Part shown: one piece after another, positions 1 through 12,729 of the stretch
Layout of the letters: each line of letters begins with the position of its first letter
Numbering within the stretch: position 1 is the first letter of the stretch
DNA from: Bigelowiella natans CCMP2755
Taxonomy: Eukaryota > Cercozoa > Chlorarachniophyceae
NCBI GenBank assembly: GCA_000320545.1
Contig: ADNK01001666.1
Location: forward strand, 1 to 30,000
Direction: 5' to 3'
Length of the DNA: 30,000 nt
Notes under the pieces: model-generated
What the model saw: only the letters and a program-made list of their open reading frames with translations
The model's database searches: none
Told to the model about the DNA's origin: nothing
Made by a program: the position numbers and the translations under genes

Positions 1-118
1 ACAATTTACCGCTACTACCACCTACTACTCCCTACTCCTATTCTACTGGAAAATAATAATTACACACACTCAGCGGATTGATTGATTAATTTTTCAACTA
101 ACTCTCCCGTCCTCATCT

Positions 119-161
<43 letters not shown>

Positions 162-390
162 AAATCAACAATCAATTCGATAGTATTATTATTTATGAAT
201 TTCTTCTTCATCTACTCGATAGTGGAGAGAAAAAATGGAAGATGAAGGAATATTCAATGCCAAAGACGGTGCTGCATATATTAATGATGATAGTGTAAAA
301 TACATGTTGTTGTTGATGATAATGATGATGATAATGACAAAGAAGAATGGCTTTTAATTTAAACTTTAAAACACACACACACACACACAC

Positions 391-426
<36 letters not shown>

Positions 427-1106
427 GAACTAGATGATCACAAAAGAACACACACACACACACACACACACATTGTACGTATAATATCGGAACTAGATCA
501 ACACAAAAGAAAGAAAACAATGCTGCTGCTGCTGGTGCGTTTGGTGTGTTGATCAGAGGCTATGGACAACGAAGTTTTGAGGAAAAATCCTACCCTTGCA
601 GCAATGCTGGTAGGTGGTAGTACTAGTATTAGTAGTTGTTTGGTATCAATCTAGATGATGATGATGATGATGATCATCATCACGACGACCCATCATTATA
701 CCATTATACCATCATGTTCGTAATTACAGCCTACTATATATTCGTATTTCTTATTATAATGATGATAATAAAATCGATTGCCTCCTCCCTCCTACTACTT
801 CATCATTTAGGATACAGCAAAGAAAATGAGACAAGAGCATATTCGTGCTGAAAATGAGATAGAAAAATACATCTTCGGCGATGTGAGAATACATTAATGA
901 AAGAATTGTAGAAAGAATACATTAATGAAAGAGTTGTAGTCTAATACGAAATTGATAGGATGGATGATAATACTTACTTGTTGGTACTGTTGAATAATCT
1001 ACTTATGGATGATAATACTTACTTGTTGGTACTGTTGAATAATCTACTTCCTCGAGTGCTGATTGCTGCTGCTGCTGCTGCTGTAAATGTATGGACAATG
1101 AAATGA

Positions 1107-1143
<37 letters not shown>

Positions 1144-1207
1144 GAATCCTGGACACTTGACAATGGAGGAGCGTGAGATACAGCAAGCTGAAAGATTAAA
1201 GATGAAG

Positions 1208-1239
<32 letters not shown>

Positions 1240-1272
1240 GAGATATAGCAAGCTCAAAGATTCAAGATTAAG

Positions 1273-1303
<31 letters not shown>

Positions 1304-1339
1304 GCAGTAGCAGTAGTAGTAGTAAATATAAGAAAGAGA

Positions 1340-1383
<44 letters not shown>

Positions 1384-1451
1384 GTGTTATCTCACAACGG
1401 TACAACAAGTATAATTTTCGAACAACACCAATCCTAATAACAATAATAACA
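1..1451 (+). repeat. Upstream copy of a tandem duplication (gene 1 exons 1-4)
   Basis: From position 208 to 1451 this matches 1900-3143 at a constant offset of 1692, including every microsatellite length. The first roughly 120 bases match only with several single-base indels. It carries copies of gene 1 exons at 235-294, 559-609, 811-882 and 1145-1206. Without a promoter or later exons of their own, these are probably unused or an assembly artefact. Confidence 0.95.
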
Positions 1452-1503
1452 GTGTCTCTTTTTGTCGCTATATAGAGTCTCAGTATAGGCCTGCGCGCAC
1501 GCG

Positions 1504-1569
<66 letters not shown>

Positions 1570-1582
1570 CCCAACTAACACA

Positions 1583-1627
<45 letters not shown>

Positions 1628-1651
1628 GTCTTCGTTCAGCACGCAAACACA

Positions 1652-1693
<42 letters not shown>

Positions 1694-1698
1694 TACAC
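1452..1698. repeat. Spacer of opposed TG, TA and CA arrays between the duplicate copies
   Basis: It holds an alternating purine-pyrimidine run with a GCGCGCACGCGCA core followed by TG repeats (about 1494-1568), then TA (1586-1622), then CA (1648-1689). TG and CA are complementary, so one strand can fold back with TA at the tip. No gene is seen; long frames here are microsatellite translations. Confidence 0.85.
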
Positions 1699-1810
1699 AC
1701 AATTTACCGTGCTACTACACCTACTACTCCTACTCTATCTACTGGAAATAATATTAACACACTCAGCGGATTGATTGATTAATTTATCAACTAACTCTCC
1801 GTCCTCATCT

Positions 1811-1853
<43 letters not shown>

Positions 1854-2082
1854 AAATCAACAATCAATTCGATAGTATTATTATTTATGAATTTCTTCTT
1901 CATCTACTCGATAGTGGAGAGAAAAAATGGAAGATGAAGGAATATTCAATGCCAAAGACGGTGCTGCATATATTAATGATGATAGTGTAAAATACATGTT
2001 GTTGTTGATGATAATGATGATGATAATGACAAAGAAGAATGGCTTTTAATTTAAACTTTAAAACACACACACACACACACAC

Positions 2083-2118
<36 letters not shown>

Positions 2119-2798
2119 GAACTAGATGATCACAAAAGAACACACACACACACACACACACACATTGTACGTATAATATCGGAACTAGATCAACACAAAA
2201 GAAAGAAAACAATGCTGCTGCTGCTGGTGCGTTTGGTGTGTTGATCAGAGGCTATGGACAACGAAGTTTTGAGGAAAAATCCTACCCTTGCAGCAATGCT
2301 GGTAGGTGGTAGTACTAGTATTAGTAGTTGTTTGGTATCAATCTAGATGATGATGATGATGATGATCATCATCACGACGACCCATCATTATACCATTATA
2401 CCATCATGTTCGTAATTACAGCCTACTATATATTCGTATTTCTTATTATAATGATGATAATAAAATCGATTGCCTCCTCCCTCCTACTACTTCATCATTT
2501 AGGATACAGCAAAGAAAATGAGACAAGAGCATATTCGTGCTGAAAATGAGATAGAAAAATACATCTTCGGCGATGTGAGAATACATTAATGAAAGAATTG
2601 TAGAAAGAATACATTAATGAAAGAGTTGTAGTCTAATACGAAATTGATAGGATGGATGATAATACTTACTTGTTGGTACTGTTGAATAATCTACTTATGG
2701 ATGATAATACTTACTTGTTGGTACTGTTGAATAATCTACTTCCTCGAGTGCTGATTGCTGCTGCTGCTGCTGCTGTAAATGTATGGACAATGAAATGA

Positions 2799-2835
<37 letters not shown>

Positions 2836-2899
2836 GAATCCTGGACACTTGACAATGGAGGAGCGTGAGATACAGCAAGCTGAAAGATTAAAGATGAAG

Positions 2900-2931
<32 letters not shown>

Positions 2932-2964
2932 GAGATATAGCAAGCTCAAAGATTCAAGATTAAG

Positions 2965-2995
<31 letters not shown>

Positions 2996-3031
2996 GCAGT
3001 AGCAGTAGTAGTAGTAAATATAAGAAAGAGA

Positions 3032-3075
<44 letters not shown>

Positions 3076-3143
3076 GTGTTATCTCACAACGGTACAACAA
3101 GTATAATTTTCGAACAACACCAATCCTAATAACAATAATAACA
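1699..3143 (+). repeat. Downstream copy of the tandem duplication
   Basis: This is the second copy. It leads directly into unique sequence and the rest of gene 1, so its four exons are taken as the functional ones. The match ends at 3143, where the first copy changes at 1452. Inside are CT (1813-1851), CA (2063-2083), TA (2086-2116), CA (2142-2163), TA (2804-2831), TAC (2899-2930 and 2965-2995) and GA (3037-3070) arrays. Confidence 0.95.
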
Positions 3144-3356
3144 ACAACCCTACCAGCCACCCTTGTCGTATTACTTCTTCATTAATTATTGACATCTCTT
3201 CTTTTATCGTCAACCAGTTTTTATTTTATCTCCCCTCTTCCTCCCATTTTTATGAGAATTATTTGTAGTAGTAGTAGTAGTAGTTGTAGCAGTAATAGTA
3301 GGAGATAATAATCGTTCCTTTGTCATCTAACACCTCATTTAGAGTAGTAGTATATG

Positions 3357-3391
<35 letters not shown>

Positions 3392-3585
3392 ACGTATCTA
3401 TGTAGGCATATGAGGAAAATGCAGGCAAAAATAAAGACACGGACAGTACCATATATTGATTTAGAGGTGGGTGATATTACTACAAATAAAGGAGGAGGAG
3501 GAGGAGAAAGAAGAAATGGATGCAGTGGAGGGTTAGGAGTTAGTTGATAGATATAGTCAATGGTTAGGAGTTAGTTGATACCGTG

Positions 3586-3618
<33 letters not shown>

Positions 3619-3923
3619 GTACTACTACTGATATGTTGTGGCATGTGCATATGTGTATGGTTAATGTATGTTAATATATGGCGGGATAGTATATCATCGT
3701 TGATGTGATCAAATGGTGCTCGAATAGAAGGAGCGTATAATCCTCATCATCCTCCCTTATCTTCATACTGCCATCATTCACTTTTTCATCATCATTATCA
3801 TCATCATCATCATCATTACAATCATCATCATCATATTCTGTTTTTCAGGAACAACATGAGCTATTAGATGAATATAAAGGCGCTGTAGAATCGCTTGTTA
3901 CTCGTCTTTTTAATGAAAGCAAG
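1927..3923 (+). other. Gene 1 exons 1-6: charged helical N-terminus
   Basis: Exons are 1927-1986, 2251-2301, 2503-2574, 2837-2898, 3406-3466 and 3849-3923. The first reads MEDEGIFNAKDGAAYINDDS. Later ones give MDNEVLRKNPTLAAML, DTAKKMRQEHIRAENEIEK and EQHELLDEYKGAVESLV. Joins run phase 0/0/0/2/0, and the 2898 to 3406 join (AA+G) restores a Lys codon. The frame stays open across all joins. Heptad-like charge patterning suggests a coiled coil. There is no recognised family, no signal peptide and no membrane span. Confidence 0.7.
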
Positions 3924-3948
3924 GTGCTATCCATCCATCCATATATCC

Positions 3949-3988
<40 letters not shown>

Positions 3989-4253
3989 TATCATTGGAGG
4001 CTACAACGACGACGATTACAACGACTACTACTTACTACTACTACATTGAGCAGGCTCAGTAGGGGGGAGGGTGGGGTTGTAGAGGTTAGAATTGAGAACA
4101 AATAGGCAATAAATTGATAGGCATATATCGACTATTAAGAACACGAAGAAGAAGAAGAAGAAGAAGAAGAAGAAGAAGAAGAAGAAAAAGAAGATACAGT
4201 CATCATACTAGCACTACTTGTTCCGCTACTCTTCCCTACCGCTCTGTAGACTC

Positions 4254-4287
<34 letters not shown>

Positions 4288-4776
4288 CTGCTACTACTGC
4301 AGATATTACTGAAGAAGAGTGTAATGAGTAGGATTAGTAGTACTACTAGTTGCAGCAGTTGTGAACCATTGTCCTGCTACTCTTACTCTCCTTTTTCCTT
4401 TGTAGGAACTGCGATCAATAGTATTAGAGATACCAGGATTCATGGAAAGAATGGCAGCATTGGACAATAATATATTTCATTTTAGGGTAGTAGAAGTAGT
4501 AGTAGTAGTAGTGGTGGTGGTGAAAGGGAAGGATGATGATGGTGATGATAACCATTAGTAGTATGTATGTATGTATGTATGTATGTGTGTAGTACTATTA
4601 TGATGATGGTGATGATAAACATTAGTAGTATGTATGTATCTATGTATGTATGTGTGTAGTACTACTATTACTATTGGTGGGAATCATAAAGCTTATTAGC
4701 TGCTACTGCTCCTTCCCACTACGGCAACTATGTAGTAAGCTTAATCATCGTGCTATTCCACTATTATTAAGGCGAA

Positions 4777-4809
<33 letters not shown>

Positions 4810-4820
4810 TGCACAACATA

Positions 4821-4885
<65 letters not shown>

Positions 4886-5643
4886 ATGACAGGATTTGTA
4901 CGAACGATACCCGCCATTTAGAAGATTTGTGGAAATTATCCATGATCCCCTAAGGGTAAGTGAGCGTACGAAGGAGAAGAAGAAGAAGAAGAAAAAGAGC
5001 AACACCACCAACGATTAGAGGATGATGATGATGATGATGATGATGACGTGATGATGACGAATGCAATAAAATTTCTAATTTGTAATATATTGTCTAGTGC
5101 AGAAATATGGATTGATTGATTATGGACAATGGATACTTAATTCGCCTGCTGCTGCTGCTCATCCTCCTCCTCCTCCTCCTCATCCTACTGCAACTACAAA
5201 AACCCCTAATACTGCTACTGCTACTACTACTTACTACTTACTACTTACTACTACTACTTATCAGGATGTAATGTGGGACCGTTTACGCAGAGTTGGACGA
5301 TATGACGAAGTAATGTCAAGAACAACAACAACAACAAGAACACATTGTCATCAAAATATCAACTAAAAGCATACCGCTACTACCTCTACTACTACTTCCT
5401 ACTACTAATGATAATAATAATGATGATAACACTTAATGATGATAGGTAAAAGCAGAAATGGAAAATTTAGATACAATGCAAAAGGCTATTATGTTACAAG
5501 AAGGAAAAGGCAAAGGGGGAGGAGAAGGAGGAAGAGGAGGAGGAACTGGAGTAGGAGAAAAATGCACGGAAGTTGATCTTCCACATGAGAATCTTGATAT
5601 GGTACTACTACTAGTAGCACTGTATTATTATTGTTATTATTGT

Positions 5644-5678
<35 letters not shown>

Positions 5679-5830
5679 AGTAGCATAATAGTAAATATAG
5701 AGTTGTTGCTGCTGCTGCTCAGCCATCATCCTCCTCCTCCTCCTCCTCTTCGCTTCTTTCTGTAACATGTTGATGTCCTTCTTCTTCATTGTCCCTCTAT
5801 TCCTTAATCGATGCAACACAGCAGCGATAC

Positions 5831-5873
<43 letters not shown>

Positions 5874-5939
5874 CAAGCACAACAACAACAACTACTACTA
5901 CTACTACTACTACTTCCACTAGAGTTCGTTGGTGCAACA

Positions 5940-5971
<32 letters not shown>

Positions 5972-7014
5972 CACTAGAGGTCGCTGGTGCTGCTGTTACC
6001 AAAGGGCAGAGAAGGAGGAGGAGGAGGAGGAAGCACCTTTGTAGATTTTTTGCATCCATCAATGGTTGAAAGTTAAATATTAAATAGATTATCCACTAGT
6101 ATTGTTATTGTTGTTATTATTCACTGCTACTACTACTACTGCTACTACTATTATTACCACTGGATGGACTTTTCCATCACCATTAGAATCATTAACCTCC
6201 AGTAGTAGTGGCAGCAGTAGCAGCAGCTGCAAATTAATCAGCAGTCTGTAATCATCTAACTCATCATCCTTCTCCCTTTGCTTCCTTCTCCTAAAAAAAA
6301 TGTAATAATAGGAGACTTTAGATAGAATGAATCGTAAATTCAAGAAGAATCAACGTCTGGGCATTGATCAGGTCCTCCTCCTCCTCTCCCTCCTCATGAT
6401 CCCCACCCCTCCTTCTCCTCCCCCTCCTTCTCCTCATCCTGCTGCTGGTTGCATGATAAGTACTACAACTGCTTACTACATGAGACGATAAGTACAACAA
6501 ACAATCTACAATCAATCAACCAATCAATCCACAATTACAACAAACAATCTACAATCAATCAATTAGTCAATCAATTAATAAACTTCCCGTTGCATCAATG
6601 CATCATCAAGGCACAGCAATTGACAAAAGAATATTAACACAATGGTGACATTATCATCCTCATCATCATCATCTTTCTTTTAGGGAGTAATTCCATATCT
6701 CAAAGAGCGGATAATTGCAAACATCAGGTACTACTACTACTACTACATTATCATCATCATCATCTTACACATAAGGAGGAGGTGGAGGATCAGTACATGG
6801 AGAGTTGATTATGTTGAAGTGATGATGATGATCATCTTAGTAGTTGTTATTTAATCACAATGCATTATTAAATTGAATGTATCTTAATTCTTTAAACTGT
6901 CTATTTTTACCATCATTATGGTGATGTTAGTAATACACACACAGTGGAGATCACTAATTTATGCTGCCCGCTGTGTATTTGATGACAATTATTATACTGA
7001 TGATATTGATTACA

Positions 7015-7047
<33 letters not shown>

Positions 7048-7183
7048 CAGTGACGACAATTTGGGCGATTTACTATCATCCTTATCTGATGTATCCGATC
7101 TTTCTGTTGATGATGATGAGGAGGAGGAGAAGGCTGCAGCACCTGTGCCCCTCACGTAAGTAAGAAGTCTTAATCATCAAGAG

Positions 7184-7215
<32 letters not shown>

Positions 7216-7550
7216 TTTGTGCCATGGTAACATCAATGTAATAACACTGATATATATACAAAGTAGACCATACAGCAATGCTGATTTGTGTTAAAATCAA
7301 TAAATTAGTACATATATTAACAGTGATTGATATAATCGTCATGTTAATTCTCCCCCTCTTCCTCCTCCTCTTCCTCCTGTTTGCCACACCACTCACTACC
7401 ACTGCAGAGGGGAGAATCATCCCTTTTTTGACCGCAAAACTCTCTCTATTGCTCTACAATTAAAGATGGATCAGTTTCAGCATCTGGTTCCCCTCCTCCT
7501 CCCCTCCTCCTCTCCTCTCCTCCTCCTCTCCTCTCTTCCTCTGTTATAGG

Positions 7551-7591
<41 letters not shown>

Positions 7592-7842
7592 TATATATTT
7601 TATCTATAATAAACTAGTACTACTTCATATGTGCTACTACTACTACTACTACTACTACATGTTGATAGCTGAGTAATCGCCTAAAGGGTTTGTTCGTTCA
7701 TAATTGATTCATGTCGCTATTATTTATTATTCTTATTACTATTGTTCTTGTGATTGTTGAACTTTTATTGTCTTATGTTCTTATGTTAAGGACTCGAAAG
7801 TGATAAATCCTTTCATGTCATCAATGCGGCATGAGCTTCTGT

Positions 7843-7874
<32 letters not shown>

Positions 7875-8000
7875 CTAATACTAGTAATGAGAGGAATGAA
7901 AACAAATTAAGGAGGGAGAGGAAGAAAGGAAGAGTAAAGTGTAGATAACGGCTAGAATTGGACGCTGAATGTTCTTGTTGTTGTTATAAGTAACAACCTT

Positions 8001-8036
<36 letters not shown>

Positions 8037-8665
8037 AATAACAATAATAATAATAAGAACACTAGATCGTTATTTTCAACGGTAGTAGTAGAAATTAGTA
8101 GGAGTAGTCATCATTTCTCTGCTCTAACCCTTCACTTCTCTTCTTTCTTTCACTATCATGATCATGATCATCATCATCATCATCATCATCATCATGTTAT
8201 AAAAGGAGACGATTTGGAAAAGAAGGCAAACGTTTCCTTTTTGTGAATAACAAATCAAAGAAAAGTAAGTGCATACCACTACTGCTATTACTACTACTGC
8301 AACTGCTAGATTTTAAGTATATACCTAAACATAATGTAATATTGCCACTGCAAACAAGAAATAAGATGTAATTAATCAAGTAACAAAGCAATCAATCACA
8401 ATCGGTGTGAATGAATGAATAACTTCTTCACGAAGTTGGCAGTAATCATCATTATCATTATTATTATTACTATTATTACATACGTATAAATAATATAACA
8501 ACTGCGATCTTCTTCCTTTCCCTCTACATCTTCCGTCTCCTCTCCCTCCTCCTCATCATCATCATTATACATAGTGCTGACCATTCGTGGAGCACGAAAC
8601 AACGAAAAAGCTGTGCTTTGGGATTATGTAAGATATCATAATCATCGATATCAATCAACCCGCCG

Positions 8666-8699
<34 letters not shown>

Positions 8700-11551
8700 A
8701 ACCTATCATTGACTACCTCTACTACTACCACTTCTGCTACTACCACAACTGCTGCTACTCCAACTGCTGCATCTTTTACTACTGCTCAGGAAGCTAAAGA
8801 TGGCGTTCAGCAATGGATTGCAATACCAGCACTAGTACTAGTAGAAGTAGTAGTAGTAGTAGTAATTCATAAGTGATAATAATAGTAAAGCCATGGATGC
8901 AATACCAGCACTCATCGTCATCATCATCATCCTCATCATCACTCTCTGTTATTATCATCATGTACTTGCGGTGGTAGGGAGATCATCAAGTGTTGCCTGG
9001 TTTTGGTGACAGTGATGATGGTCACAACGAAGAAAGAGGAGGAGATAGTAGTACTCATCATAAATTTGCTCCCAAATCACAGTCAAAAGCAGGGGGCAAA
9101 GAATGGTACATTATTCCATCAGTAGCAGTAGCAGTATTAGTAGCAGTAGCATCCACCTGTATCACCAAGCACCACACCACCTTTATTTGTTTCCTCCTCC
9201 TTTTTATTCTTATACTTATTATTGCTGCTGTTTGTGCCCTTAAATAGTTACTTACTATCAATTGGTAATATGTGATAGGTACTACCTTTTCAATCCATAT
9301 ACTGGCCTCTCATTAGAGGCAATGCCAAGCAGCAGCCGCGAGAAATATGGCTACCACACCGACAATGTAGAAGAAGAAGATATATATATATAAATATATA
9401 TATACTACATAGAAATAGATAAATATTTTCCTGATGAAATATTTTCCTGATGAGCGTTGTCATGGTCCTTATATTGATGATGACGATGAAAATGATGATT
9501 ACGTAGACCATATCGTCTGATGAGTTATTGATTTGTTTATCTGTTTGATCTCTTCTAGGTTGGAACAGCAACTACCCCCCCTCCCCCTCTGCTTCTTCCA
9601 CCGACATTGACGTCCTCAAAGCTGTACAGTGATGTGGCACCTCAAGCACCAGATCTACATAAACATGCTCAAGTAAGGAGGAAGAAAAAGCCAATCAATC
9701 ATATCACTGTTACAACAACTACTACTACTCTTTCACGATTAATGCTGCTACTTGTGTATCCTCCTCCTCCTCCTCCTCCTCCTCCTCCTCCTCCTCCTCT
9801 TAACGTCGTTGTTGTAATAATCTTCATCATTATTATTATTATCGACTTGGATGTATATATATATGATTATGATTGTTATTATGATAAGATGTGGAGGTTG
9901 GTACGATCTGAACAGCGAGTTGAAGAAGAAGATATGCAGTGCTGCCACAGAATTTTGGGTAGTAGTAGCGGCGTGGATAATGATGATGATGAGGAGGAAG
10001 AAGATGATGATGATGATGATGTTCAAAGAATGGGGAGAAGGAAGAAACATCAAGTGACACATCGTCATCATCATCATCATCATCATCATCATCAAGTGCC
10101 GGGTTCATATTTCTACATCGGTAACTATAATCATAATCATGATCATAATTATAATTTTAATATGTATAACCCTAAAATCTCCTCCTCCTCCTCCTCCTCC
10201 TCCTCCTCCTCCTCCCCATTCCCCTTACGACAGTCACATAGTAGTGAATCAATACTAGTAGCAGTAGGTAGTAGAGGTTAGGCTATTGTCAGCAGTAACA
10301 AATAAGTACGTTCTTCCTTTTGTTGTTGTTATTCTTCTTATTATTATTCCTTCTTTATTCTCATTATTATCAATGCTAATAATAATATTACTATTATTTG
10401 GTGCTCACAGTTAATCGAGAGAATAATCGTTTCCTAGCAACAAAAATTGGGGATTTTTCCAAAAATGGATCAGGTAGTAAGTACTCAATTGACAATAGCA
10501 TCACGATCCTCCTCCTCCTCCTCCTCCATTAAATCATTATCTGCGTCGTTGTTTATTTATAATAACTCATTGACGACGTAATGAAATGGTGCTGCTAGCT
10601 GTAGTAGTAGTAGTAGGATACGAAAGAGTAGTAGTATTCAAATGTATCCTGTGCATTATGATTGTTTAACCATGAATTGCTAATTGTTAAATATATGTTC
10701 TTCTTTTAGCAGTGATAACTGTTTCCATTATCATCTAATCCTCATCGTCTATTATTAACTACTCCGACTAGTACCACTCCTCATTTTCTTTTAATTAATA
10801 GAATTAAAGATACGACCGTTCCATCCTGTAGAAGATGTAAGTAAGCACTAGTACTATACAATATATTGTGGTAGCCCTCTACTCATCTTATTGGAGGAGG
10901 AGGAGGAGGAGGAGGAGGAGGAGGAGGAGGAGGGAAAGAAGGAGGAGAGGGAGAAAGATCTCCTATCACGAGTGGTGGTTGTGATGGAATAAAGGATGAT
11001 GATACATTCTCTCTCTCTCTCTCTTAAGAATAGTATAACAAACAACATCGTAAATGAATACATGTAAAGATGGTGATAGTAATAATGATGATGATGATGA
11101 TGATAATGATAATAATGAAAATTACATAAAATCTGTATGCTGCTGCTGCTGAGTGGTGTATAGGGTAATGTATGATTATTTATTGTATTTAGGGTGATGA
11201 CAAAGAAGAGATCCCTCATATTGAGAAACTCAAATTTCTGTGGGCCATAATTCCGCTCAATGCCAAGTTTCAAAGTATTATTATTATTATTAGTAGTAGT
11301 AGTTGATAATAATAATGTGCTACTACTATTTCTACAATGATGCTGTGACCATCTGATCCTGATGTACCTTCCTTGCTTTACTTTATTATTTGTATAATTT
11401 CAATGCACTCCTCTTGTCTGAAACCGACTTAGCAATCCGACGTTGACACTGGCCATTTTGCGTGTGCGCGTATGTATGTATGCATGTATGTATTTATGTA
11501 TGTATGTATGTAGCACCCAGAGAAAGATATACTGAAACTATGTGTGTATGT

Positions 11552-11582
<31 letters not shown>

Positions 11583-11854
11583 GTAGCACCCAGAGAAAGA
11601 TATACTGAAAAAACGGAAAGAATATTAAAGCATCTCTTCACCAAGCGGAGGCTGTCAAAGAAGCAAAATGATCCGGATGATGATTATGATGATGATGATG
11701 ATGATGATGAGGAAAGGAAGAAGATTAACGTATTGGCAAGAGAACCCAGGTTGGCTCTCTAATGGAGAAGAAAGAAATGATGACGATGGTGGTGATGGTG
11801 ATGATGTGATGATGGCACGTTTAATACACATAGCAGCCGTAGAAAACAACAACT

Positions 11855-11890
<36 letters not shown>

Positions 11891-11985
11891 TTACTACTAC
11901 TACTTCTACCACAATTTGCTTTTCTGCTGCAAATAAGACTCTTCTTCCGTTATATAATATACATATAATATATACATATTATATG

Positions 11986-12049
<64 letters not shown>

Positions 12050-12439
12050 ATAAATCTCCTTTGTTTTAGGATACTACGACCTTAGACACACACACACACA
12101 CACACACAAACACAAACATAAACTATAAGTTTTTCCCAAGTTCATCCTCATCATCATAATCTATATCTCTCTCCCTCCTCCTCCTGCTTCTCCTCCTCCT
12201 CCTCCTCATATGTATATGCAACAACCATGATAATAAACCAAGTGACCAGAATCTTGTCAGCTCAATGCTAGCCAAGCTAGAAGGGGTAATTAATCATCAG
12301 TGAAAGAAAGAAAGAATGACGACGCAATTTCTTGAGTTGTTATATTAGATAACTAATTAATATGATTTCTTACACAAATTTTAATCAATATGTATATGTA
12401 TTCAGAATGGATTTTATATTCTAATACATTACATGTCAC

Positions 12440-12478
<39 letters not shown>

Positions 12479-12695
12479 AATTCATATTTATTAAATATGT
12501 CCTTATAATAACACAGAAATAAAAAAACAATTTGCTCACCATTTCTCTACTCTATTCGTGGTTTCTGTTAGCCTATTGCCACACATATATCGTCACCATC
12601 ACCATCACCATCACCATCATCATTCATCATCATCATCAACATCACACCACTATATAATATTTTTTCTGGATTGTGCTAATACTTTACTGTTATTT

Positions 12696-12729
<34 letters not shown>

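Larger units (their letters stand above)
7408..11274 (+). other. Gene 1 exons 14-25: beta-trefoil (ricin-B-like) region with insertions
   Basis: Exons are 7408-7486, 7791-7840, 8206-8264, 8575-8627, 8790-8834, 8978-9105, 9279-9366, 9559-9672, 9889-9958 (or starting at 9916), 10411-10473, 10802-10836 and 11193-11274. The joined reading has a ricin-B-like unit: LTIRGARNNEKAVLWDY followed by VQQW, matching the family's L-x-I-x-G ... VxLWxY ... QxW pattern. Later stretches with the same rhythm are EWYYLFNPYTGLSLEAMP and NRENNRFLATKIG ... ELKIRPFHP ... FLWAIIP. Donor choice at 9105 (TG|gtacat) restores a Trp codon and the correct phase into 9279. Pro-rich and Asp/Glu-rich insertions lie between units. 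A WW-like reading of EWYYLFNPYTG was considered; it lacks the second Trp. Confidence 0.55.

Noticed and set aside
1268-1702. 144-codon minus-strand frame and its plus-strand partner
   Set aside because: Both are translated TG, CA, TA and TAC arrays with no protein-like sequence.
9898-9958. Alternative reading YDLNSELKKKICSAATEFW
   Set aside because: It ends in phase 0, which puts a stop in the next exon; the overlapping frame VEEEDMQCCHRIL ends in phase 1 and joins cleanly to 10411.
9607-10281. 224-residue plus-strand frame
   Set aside because: It is held open by CTC, GAT and CAT arrays. Only its start (end of the exon at 9672) and a short part near 9889-9958 look coding, the latter confirmed by phase.
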